From: Patellaria atrata CBS 101060
Taxonomy: Eukaryota; Ascomycota; Dothideomycetes; Patellariales; Patellariaceae
Direction of reading: 5' to 3'
Assembly (NCBI GenBank): GCA_010093705.1
Contig: MU006090.1
Span: forward strand, 1,329,817 to 1,393,816
Length of the DNA stretch: 64,000 nucleotides
The position numbers were made by a program, and so were the translations under genes. The notes under the pieces are model-generated. The model saw only the letters and a program-made list of their open reading frames with translations. It was not told where the DNA came from and did no database searches. Shown piece after piece: positions 55,347 to 64,000 of this stretch; positions within the stretch are counted from its first letter, which is position 1; each line of letters begins with the position of its first letter.

Positions 55347-57399
55347 ATGCATATACGGGCTCAGCATCCACCTCCCCAATTTCCCTATTCACCCGCCTGG
55401 ACACAGAAAGAGCTTTGTTCAGCGCCGATTAGTCTCCCAGAGCCGTCAAGGACGTCACAAGCTCAGCTACGGAGCTTTCCCTCCCCTCCCATGTCAGATT
55501 CTCTATCTCCCCGGCAAGCAGCCCAAAGACAAGAAGTGGAAGAATCCAGGAGATCTTCACGAAGCGGAGTCAATGAACTGCGAGAACCGTTTTTGAGAGA
55601 ATCTGCCGCTACTACATCATCTCCCGTTTCCACATTGACTCCAATAGGAACCCTCCAGCGAGAGTTCCACCATCATCATACAAGAAATCCACCTCGGCCA
55701 GCAGTAACCGGGCGTCGAGATATCCCTTTCTCGAGTGCAAATGTACCATCGCCGACTATGAATGCAACTATTGCGCCTGGGATCCCTTATGGTTATCATA
55801 GCGCGGTGCCAACTTACCTTGGAGCGCCGTCCTCGGGTCCCCAAGCTCAGCCGACGGGGTTTGCAACGCCAACATCATATGCACAAGAAGTCAGTAGGCC
55901 TGCACGAAGGACGAAAGCTCATGTAGCTTCTGCTTGTATTAATTGCAAACGTGCGCATTTGAGTTGTGATGTTCGAAGACCATGCACTCGATGTCTTGCT
56001 GCTGGAAAACAGGTATCTCTCCATCACCTCATAGTCATTTTCAGTCATCGACATTGTAAATAAGCTAACTAATATATGTAAGGACACCTGCTATGATGTT
56101 CAACATAAAAAGCGCGGGCGGCCGAGACTCCGTGACGAGAACAGAGGCGAGGGTTTCGGGGAATTTAAAACCCCTCAAAATTCCATACTTCCAACTTCCA
56201 CACCTGCTCTCGCGCCATCGACATCTCCCACACAGCTTGTAGCCGACTTATCCCGTACTGCGGGTATTCGGAGCTCTGACAGAGAACGGCATATAGAATC
56301 ACCGTCGTTAAGAAAAGAATCGCAACCCACTTCCTCAAGAGCCCCGCTCCAGCTTACGCCCATCAAAACTCCTTCTATTGAGTCTACACGTTCCACAATT
56401 ATCTTTCTTAACTTGGACCTGGTGATTTTGAGATGGAGTCCTGCGTTGACTACCCTACTCCGCCTTGATCGGAGGATCGGTCGAGATAAGAATCTTGGCG
56501 ATTTAATTGATGAGCAACATAGGGAATCATTACAAATTCTCCGTAATGACCTTCGTGAAGAGAGAGACCGTAAAGAACCTTCGTATATGGCGCCGATATT
56601 TGGGCCGAACGAAGAGGAGGCTGTTCGATCTATTGATGAGGAGGCAATAGCTGAGATTACGGATGGCTTTCAAGTTCGGGATCATTCATGGACCTTTCGG
56701 CTAGCCAGTGGACATGCCCAAGTAATACGAGTAAGAGTACGGCTTGCAAAAACCAAAATATATTTCGTAACTCTGGCGCTGCCTCCATTGGACCAACTCA
56801 ACTTCCCGGGGGATGTTCTTCCTCCGTATTCAGCCCCAGCTCAAACATCAAGCGTCCAATCGAAGTTCGGACCAGTGCAGTCACCTTCAGACCCTCGAAG
56901 TCTACCACCTCGTTTAACGTCTCCGCAGTTCTCCTCAGCGCCATCCTCTCCGTATTATGTCTATCATGCAATTCCTCCGACATTACCACCTTCGAATTCC
57001 AGCTTTGCGCAAACCCCGAGGAAAGAACACAGCGTGTTCACTCCTTATCCACCTCCACCGCCACATCTAACTCCACCGCCCCTTCCAACAACAGTTTCTC
57101 TCCCTTCGTATGCACCAATCCCTCGACCTCATTCTGCCACATCTGAATCTGTCGCGCGTAACCGTTCTCTGCCCGACCCTTTCCCATCGGAGCAGCGTGA
57201 ACGGCTCCATCTACCACCCTTAATACGGGAATCAGCGCCCTCACTTCTCCTACAAGCGCCTACAGATCCAGCTCCCGTGAGAACATCGCGGGTTCGTCGG
57301 AGAGAGGTAACTCCGGAAAACAATAATGGCAATACAGCTCCAGAGCCACCGGACAGTCGAAAAAGACGGCGACTAAATATTCATGAGGTCCTAGAGTAG
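55347..57399 (+). CDS. Zn2Cys6 transcription factor with PAS-like domain (Ert1/AcuK-like layout)
   Basis: Two exons, 55347-56012 and 56083-57399, encode 660 residues; the intron cuts the zinc cluster. All six cysteines are present: CINCKRAHLSC, PCTRC and, after the splice, DTC, followed by the basic KKRGRPRLR. A Pro/Ser-rich stretch (residues about 1-190) precedes the cluster. After it a PAS-like region (about 330-450) has DLVILRWSPALTTLL, LGDLIDEQHRESL and WTFRLASGHAQVIRVRVRL. The last 200 residues are Pro/Ser-rich and end in an RKRRRLNIHEVLE motif. A zinc cluster followed by PAS is shared with gluconeogenesis activators such as AcuK, AcuM and Ert1, but the family assignment within that group is uncertain. 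The start is the first ATG of the frame; upstream non-coding exons are possible. Confidence 0.85.
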
Positions 57400-58137
57400 T
57401 GTATTGCATTATCAAAGGATTATAAGCTCTATCTTGTAATTCCTTTTCTTCCGAGCCGGCCTCACGTCTTTTACTGAAAATGCGGTACGAATGACTATTA
57501 TGTTACATGTCCTTTGCTTCTTCCTAATAATTTTGCATCAGTAAAACATCATTGTTTGAGGAGCATCTGTCGTTTCAGAGATCCCAGTATTCTTTTCGTA
57601 CATATACTTTAGATATATTGTTTAGCTATGCATTAGTAGCGCATATATAGGGGCGTTTGCGCGGACATATTTGACGTTTGGCTCGATCAGAAGACCAAGT
57701 CAGAATATAGAGAGCAGTTGAATAAAAATTGGACCACGGCGGACAGCAATCGTTTAGCGTACAAAAGCAGGAGGGCAAGGAACGCGTATCTGCATGGATA
57801 TGGTCACTTTTACCCATAAAATACTTCAAGATATGTCTATGGAGCATTTAGCAATTCTTGTACAGTACATAATGCCGGAACTGCGCCGATCGAATACAAA
57901 AACGGCCTTTGGCCATCTATTAATCGTTAGTTGCATACCTGACTTGAGGTCAACATTACATTTATTAGTCTGTCCTCCACTCTGCCAGTTTGCATGATAT
58001 CTTCCAAAGACGGCTCTAATAGAGATAAATAGTCATATCCCTGAATTTAGATGAGCTTATCGCTCCAGCCCAACCCTAAGCACCTATGCTGACACCTGTC
58101 CTTAACTCCGAGACGTCAGACCAGGTCCGCTCCGCGC
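57400..58137. other. Convergent spacer, no gene seen
   Basis: 3' flanks of the PAS regulator and the J-protein gene. No coding signal or repeat is evident. Confidence 0.5.
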
Positions 58138-58851
58138 TCATCCCAGCACCTTTAACTTCTTCTTTTTCTTTTTCTCCCCTCCCTCCGTGGCGGTAGGCTT
58201 CCCTCCCTTCTGAAAATCTCTCCAACTCCCAATCCGCTTTTCCCTCGTGTCCTCCCATGCCTTTTCATGATCCCTCTTCCGCTTCCTCTCCTCTATCTCC
58301 GCATCTTCTTTCCTCTGTTGGCGCCCCTCCTCCTGCATCTGTGCCTTCAACTGCCTCTGCCGCCTCGCCTCATTATCAATCAATACCGCCTTCGTCTTCT
58401 CCCTCCACATCACTTTAAAGCTCTCATCTCTCACCTCTGGGGAATCTGGGGTCCATTTGTGCTCGCGCATTAGTAGCATGCGCGCGTCTGAGATTGCTTC
58501 GTCGAGCTTAGCGCGCCGCTTTTCGTCCATTAACTCTGATTCGGCTTTTTTGAGGCGGTCGAAGGCTTCGGGCGCCCGGGCGTTACTGGTCTTGTCAGGA
58601 TGAATTAGCAGAGACTTTTTGCGGTAGTGCAGTTTTATGTCGGAATCAGGGCAGCCGGGGAGGAGATCGAGAACGGCGTAGGAGTCGAGCCGGAAGGCGG
58701 AGAGGATGCGCTCGATTTCCTTGTCCTGCACAGAAGGGTTAGTAGGTGGTAATGGGGGCAAGGTTTGGGGGTGGAATTGTACCTTATCATACTCTTTGGC
58801 TTCTTTTTCAAGGGCATCGAGGGCGTCAAACGCATCTTTCTCGTCTTCCAT
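58138..58851 (-). CDS. DNAJC8/Spf31-like J-domain splicing factor
   Basis: The frame is open across 714 bp, but positions 58782-58726 form a perfect small intron (GTACAA donor, CTAAC branch, TGTGCAG end) of 57 bp without a stop. Splicing joins EAKEYDK to DKEIERILSAFRLD and gives 218 residues; retention gives 237. The J domain (about residues 30-95) contains YAVLDL and HYRKKSLLIHPDKTSN with the HPD motif, then FDRLKKAESELMDEKRR. A long charged helix follows, with DARMLLMREHKW, RDHEKAWEDTREKRIGSWR and a tail of seven lysines ending LKVLG. The same order is found in Spf31 of fission yeast and human DNAJC8, which are found with spliceosomes. The promoter is shared with DBP4. Confidence 0.88.
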   Translation of the reverse strand: MEDEKDAFDALDALEKEAKEYDKVQFHPQTLPPLPPTNPSVQDKEIERILSAFRLDSYAVLDLLPGCPDSDIKLHYRKKSLLIHPDKTSNARAPEAFDRLKKAESELMDEKRRAKLDEAISDARMLLMREHKWTPDSPEVRDESFKVMWREKTKAVLIDNEARRQRQLKAQMQEEGRQQRKEDAEIEERKRKRDHEKAWEDTREKRIGSWRDFQKGGKPTATEGGEKKKKKKLKVLG

Positions 58852-59082
58852 GGTCGCGTAGAATATGAGGTTGATTCAGCAGAAATGTTGTGGTACTGGA
58901 GAAAGGAAGTGAGGTGCTACAGACGTTAGATAGCCGTCATCTTATCGATAAGGCTGTAGGCGGTGAGACACAAATACTGCCAAGATTTCATCGTTTATCA
59001 GCTTAAGATTTTTCGATACTCAGTCTCTTCGATTCTCAGGGGCGATAACACTGAGCTTTTATGGCTTAAAATAATACATATT
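58852..59082. promoter_or_regulatory. 231-bp divergent promoter (J-protein / DBP4)
   Basis: This short region must serve both genes, an RNA-processing factor and a ribosome-biogenesis helicase. It includes ATCTTATCGATAAG near 58938, a palindromic GATAA/TTATC pair that a GATA-type factor could bind. Confidence 0.45.
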
Positions 59083-61585
59083 ATGGCACCGTATGCCACA
59101 GGTCGTGCTCGAAGTATCAAAGCGAAGGATCACGAGAGACTTCAAAAGCGGAAACGTGATAATGTTGATATCGAAAAGCTAGAGCAGGATGTCGCACAAC
59201 TGGTAAGACATCTTGCAGCTACATGTACCTTAATCTAACATACCCAAGGACTCAAAGAATGCCGAATTCAAAAATTTCTCCTCTCTTCCCCTCTCTGAAC
59301 CAACTCGCGCTGGACTAAAAGCAAACCACTTCACAACCCTCACCGACATCCAAGCAAAAGCAATTCCCCTTGCTCTAAAAGGTTCAGATATCCTCGGCGC
59401 CGCAAAAACAGGTAGCGGGAAGACCCTCGCATTTCTCATACCGGTGCTAGAGAACTTATACCGTGCGCAATGCGTTGGCTCAGATGCCGGCCTCGGAGCC
59501 ATGATCATCTCCCCAACCCGTGAACTCGCCATACAGATCTTTGAGGTGTTGAGGAGCATTGGTGGGAAGGGACATCTCTTTGCCGCTGGCCTCATTATCG
59601 GTGGGAAGAGCTTGGAAGTTGAGCGTCAGGCGTTGACGAGGATGAATATTGTCGTCTGTACCCCTGGCCGGATATTACAGCATTTATCTCAAACCGCACT
59701 GTTCAATGTGGACGGCCTAAAGATGCTTGTACTGGATGAGGCAGATCGTATCTTGGATATGGGGTTCCAAAGAGACGTCGATGCGATCATTGAGTACCTT
59801 CCCCCTGAACGACAGACGCTACTCTTCAGCGCCACTCAGACCAAGCGAGTTTCCGACCTGGCGAGACTGAGTCTTCAAGATCCAGAGTACGTTTCAGTGC
59901 ATGAGGCAGCTGCAACAGCGACGCCGAAAGGGTTGCAGCAGAATTATACGATTACCTCTTTACCAGATAAACTGGACACCCTGTGGAGTTTTATTCAAGC
60001 GAGCAAAAAGTCTAAGATACTAGTCTTCCTGTCATCTGGTAAGCAGGTGCGCTTTGTCTACGAGAGCTTTCGGCACATGCAGCCCGGTATCCCCCTTTTA
60101 CATCTCCACGGAAGGCAGAAGCAGACAGCACGGCTGAATATAACCTCTAAATTTTCCACGGCAAAGACGTCGTGTCTTTTTGCTACGGACGTAGTTGCTC
60201 GTGGTTTGGATTTTCCTGCTGTAGATTGGGTTGTCCAGGTCGATTGCCCAGAAGATGCAGATACTTACATCCACCGCGTGGGTAGAACCGCACGATACGA
60301 ACGAGATGGGCGTGCAGTCTTGCTTCTTGACCCCAGTGAAGAGGAAGGCATGCTAAAAAGATTAGAACAGAAGAAAGTTCCAATCGAACGAATCAACGTA
60401 CGAGCGAAGAAGCAACAAAGTATCAAGAATCAGTTACAGAACATGTGTTTCAAAGATCCCCAACTGAAATATCTTGGGCAAAAAGCTTTCATATCCTATG
60501 TACGATCGATATATCTACAGAAGGACAAGGAAATATTCAACCTTGAAAAATTACCACTAGAAGAGTTTGCCAGTAGCTTGGGACTTCCTGGTGCTCCCCG
60601 CATCAAATTCATTAAAGGGGAGGATGTCAAAGCGCGGAAGAACGCGCCAAGACAGAACTTCTCGTCATCAGACGACGAAGATGATAGTGATGCGACGAGC
60701 GCCACGAACGGAAAATCTAAGACTACCAAACAAGAAGTGCGGACGAAATATGACCGCATGTTCGAGCGTCAAAACCAGGACGTTCTTGCTCCTCATTACG
60801 CACGTGTTCGTGATGAAGGACCTATTGTACAAGAGGTTGATGAAGACAATTTAGATAGCTTGAACGGTTCTCTAGATGACGATGATGACCTTATGACAGT
60901 CAAAAGACGGATACCGGTGGAAGGTGAACCCGAAGGCGAAAGTGGAGAACCCGAAGCATCAGGGAAACGTTTGGTCACAATCTCAGGGGCGAAGAATCCT
61001 ATACTTATTGATTCAAAGCATCGTGAAAAGCTACTCAAATCCAAGAAAAAGCTTCTCAAATTCAAGGAAAAAGGTACTAAGCTCATCTTTGACGACGAAG
61101 GAGAAGCCCACCCGATCTATGAACTTGAAGATGAGGAAGCATTCAGAAAGAAGGGAGCAGCAGAAGAGCAGAGGAGAAGATTCTTGGAGAGCGAAACGGA
61201 GAGAGTTAGAATGGTAGATGTTGAAGACAAGGAGTTTGCGAAGGCGAAGAGGAGGGAAAAGAAGGAAAAGAAAAGGGAGAGAGAGCGAAGGGAGGCTGAT
61301 ACTAAGGCTCCAGATGATGTGCACGGAGGCGTTGCTGTCGATGGTGATGATGGGACTGCCTTAGATAACTTCCTTCAGGACGCACAGGTTAGTGATGATA
61401 GTGAGGGTCATGAGTCAAGTGATTCGGACAGACCACCTTACCCGAAACCAAAGAAATGGTTCCAGGTCGACGCGAAGGACGGAAGCAATAAGAGGAGAAA
61501 AGGCTTTGGTCCGGGAATGCATGAGGAGCCCGAGACACTGGAGGATTTGGAAGCTTTGGCCGAGGGTCTGCTTGGGAAGAAATAG
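59083..61585 (+). CDS. DBP4: ATP-dependent RNA helicase Dbp4 (Hca4/DDX10)
   Basis: Two exons, 59083-59202 and 59249-61585, encode 818 residues; the 46-bp intron is the smallest in the window. After a basic leader come [28 protein letters not shown], motif [42 protein letters not shown] and [26 protein letters not shown] follows the core and is typical of Dbp4. The tail is acidic and basic low complexity with [12 protein letters not shown]. Dbp4 releases U14 snoRNA during early 18S rRNA processing in the nucleolus. All core motifs are intact. Confidence 0.95.
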
Positions 61586-63035
61586 AGAGTGATCGCGAGC
61601 TCTGTATAGTCAAGTGCAAATCGAATACAAAACAAAATGTTCATATTGAAACCCGGAATATTCTCATGGCGATGGTGGAAAACTCCGCTCCTCTGGCATC
61701 ACCATTTAACCCATAAACCCATAAGGAGCTACCATAACTGGAAAATCGTTGCCCAGAAATGCGGACAGGGATTGCGGGTATTTACCTTTAGTATTTCAGC
61801 TACAAGAACTTCATCCATTTCAGGCACGACCTCTCGCTAATTATTACCGCATTTAGCAACACATCGGTGAATAAATAGCTTTTTCCTCAGTTTCCTGATG
61901 GAAGATGCCATCTGTGCCATAGCAGTTTGATCTTCGGCGAGCTGAGTTCAGTCATGGAAACCCACAGGAAGGGAAACCTATTCGGCCCGTTTCGCTCCCG
62001 CATAAGCGGCGCGGCCAACGCTGCTTTTCGGAGGATTTGAGCACACCCACCGCACCGTGTGTGAGATGTGAAAGCGCCTACAGACCTGCATGCACGTGGT
62101 GTAGCTGTACTGTACCTCCCTACTGTATGTACTATGGAGGTCTTGAGCTTGAGGGATACGGTATGTACAGTACAGATGCCTCGTACATACGAGGCAAGCG
62201 GGAGTTTTCTTGTGCACTAGGCGCTTTCGATGTGTTGCTTCGGCTTCTCCGATTACCGGGATCGTGTCGCCGCGCGGTTGGGAGGGATTTGAAGATTCTA
62301 CTGTACGAGTAGGTACTGTAAATGTGCAGAAGAGGATCGATGTTACACGACCTTAAAGTACAATATCTTACCGGACGTTGAGACTAATGGGGATTACTGT
62401 TTCTGCAGCACTTCATCGCTTGGAAATTAGAAGAACTTCATTCTCCATTCCTTCCCACGTGAGAGCACCGATGCTGGTCTGCTGGATTGCAGATGACAGC
62501 TGTCAAATCTTGTAGGATGAAAGGGTACTGCAGTAGACCCATTCGTCCGGTAGACTCCAAAACCTATCTCTCACCATTGGTCAATGTCAATGACGAGAAT
62601 CTCTAGTGAGTGCACAGGAGTGACAACACGCGCTACGAGTATAATGTAAGTTAGAATTGAAGTCATAGACGAAAGTTTCTCTCTACCTTACTGCCATGAT
62701 ATGAAAGTGGATGATGTCGATTCAGCATCATCAACCTCTCGAAAAGCTCAAGGACGTCGATCTTCCATCTCCCTTACATGTCACCGCTTGTCAATCGAGT
62801 CGATTGCAACATAACAGCCAATGATAATATTCACGTACCTGACGCTGAACGACCACAGCGAATGCCGCAATATATTCCATCAATAAGCCGCAAGGTACCT
62901 GGTGTAGCTCTTCATAGCTATGCCCTTGCCATTATTACCGATGACGTTTGATTTACAAGCCAGCTCTTCTCACATAAACCTCTGTATGACAAGAACTCGC
63001 CATGGCAGTAGAGCATCTCAGAAGACTCATCCACA
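61586..63035. other. Gene-free stretch
   Basis: Between DBP4 and the royal-jelly-protein gene. A dense set of TACTGTAC-like words lies at 62105-62185, including GTATGTACAGTACAG. No gene is supported. Confidence 0.45.
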
Positions 63036-64000
63036 ATGACACTGAAGATGCTATCAAGTGCACAGATAGCAATTGTTGGCCTGCTTGCGAGTGCAATATC
63101 AATTGGAGGCCAAGGGCTGATCACAGACCCCGGTGTTGCTGGACTACCCCTAGAAATAGCCCACCTTTACTACGATCAATCGCCTACAGGTATAGCTGTT
63201 TCTTCAACGGGGCGCATATTCTCCAACTATCTAGCCGGCCTCGATGCAAATAATACGAATAATGGGAGCAATGGCAAGTATCAGGTGGCCGAATTTACGA
63301 GCAATAACACCGAGAAACCGTATCCGAGCCTGGGATGAACACCCCTCCGGGTGGTGCAATTGATTATTGCGAATATCGTCACAGTGAGTTCCGCATGTGG
63401 AGGTCGCCAGCGCAATGTCCAGACTCCTGATCGATCATATTAGCTGCCAAGGGTCTCTCCACCTAATCGGCGTCCAAAGTGTGGTGATAGACTCGCTCGA
63501 CCGTCTCTGGATACTTGATACGGGAAGAGCCCAGACGGAAAATGGGACTCAAGCTACTGCGTCATACGGCGGCCCCAAGCTGATTGGAGTGAATCTCGAA
63601 GATGACACCATCATCAAGACGATCGTATTTCCTCCCAGTGTAGCATATGCAGACTCGTACCTCAACGATATCCGCTTCGATCTTCGAGCAAACGTAACCT
63701 CTTCCGGAGGTGGGATTGCATATATAACTGACTCCAGCGCCCAGCACAGCGGCATCATCATCGTTGATCTCGGTACCGGCGAATCCTGGCGTCATCTAGG
63801 CGGCGCTATGGCCGTTCAACCAGAGGAGAAGTTCGTCCCTTTCGTTTGGGGACAACCTCTCTACCGGGTCCCAGGATCGGAGCAGCCCCTTTCCTATGTC
63901 AATTTTGGTTCTGACGGTATCGCACTGTTGACAGACGGAGAAAACCTCTTCTTCTCGCCGGTCGCTTCGCGCTACATTTACTCAGTCCCCACCGCACGTC
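63036..64000 (+). CDS. Secreted major royal jelly protein/yellow family protein, 3' end beyond the window, one frame break
   Basis: Starts at the ATG in CCACAATGAC. A signal peptide (LSSAQIAIVGLLASAISIGGQG) is followed by VAGLPLEIAHLYYDQSPTGIAVS and GRIFSNYLAGLDANNTNNG. The frame closes at about 63338, while the family sequence goes on in another frame (MNTPPGGAID from 63335). A base appears to be missing where relatives read LE-M. A likely intron 63384-63451 (GTGAGT donor) then leads to HLIGVQSVVIDSLDRLWILDTGRA and SYLNDIRFDLRANVTSSGGGIAYITDSS, open to the window end. This is the six-bladed propeller fold of the family, usually extracellular in fungi and of unknown ligand. The gene is either newly broken or has a sequencing error. 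Confidence 0.75.

Noticed and set aside
1-64000. Search by eye for transposons, LTR or virus-like elements and CRISPR arrays
   Set aside because: No terminal repeats, transposase, reverse-transcriptase, integrase or capsid motifs, and no regularly spaced repeats were found.

Overview
The window is a stretch of nuclear chromosome from a filamentous ascomycete (Pezizomycotina; a leotiomycete-like fungus is my guess, not shown). Support comes from short introns of about 48-105 bp with GTNNGT donors, CTAAC-type branch points and YAG acceptors; fungal Zn2Cys6 regulators; a hmgA/fahA tyrosine-degradation pair; an Rtp1 orthologue; and genes separated by long non-coding stretches. I found no CRISPR array, rRNA, confident tRNA, or intact transposon or virus-like element.

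Layout. 1-2241: 5' part of a WD40 protein gene (minus) leaving the left edge. 2.2-17.8 kb is gene-poor: a small basic/Ser-rich conserved protein (minus, 6.1-5.7 kb), a METTL4-type MT-A70 methyltransferase (minus), a lysine-rich low-complexity protein (plus) and a MAPEG membrane protein (minus). 17.8-22.8 kb: Rtp1 (plus) with a tandem duplication of its 3' end, then the spliceosomal Sm-F protein (minus) and a probable 52-residue one-helix membrane protein (minus).

23.5-33.4 kb is a decaying zone: an RtcB-type RNA ligase pseudogene, an intact Cu-only superoxide-dismutase-like cell-surface gene, a broken DUF3176-like membrane protein gene, and a full-length Zn2Cys6 regulator whose third zinc-cluster cysteine has become tyrosine. 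Most visible point lesions are C:G-to-T:A changes, as expected from RIP or deamination. 33.8-37.3 kb: homogentisate dioxygenase and fumarylacetoacetase, divergently transcribed and acting two steps apart in tyrosine/phenylalanine breakdown (the isomerase between them is not here).

37.9-50.3 kb is dense with housekeeping genes: a Vps37-like ESCRT-I subunit, an uncharacterised F-box-like protein, an eIF2-alpha (PEK/HRI-type) kinase, mitochondrial ribosomal protein uL23m, a DUF202 membrane protein, RPA32 and the ribosome-biogenesis helicase Dbp10, several as head-to-head pairs with short shared promoters. 50.3-55.3 kb is a 5-kb gene desert with one gene relic. 55.3-61.6 kb: a Zn2Cys6/PAS regulator, a DNAJC8/Spf31-like J-protein and the helicase Dbp4, the last two sharing a 231-bp promoter. 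63.0 kb to the right edge: a secreted major-royal-jelly-protein/yellow family gene with a one-base frame break.

Exon boundaries were placed by eye from splice motifs, reading-frame continuity and family similarity. All spliced models listed come out in frame except the flagged pseudogenes and the royal-jelly-protein gene.
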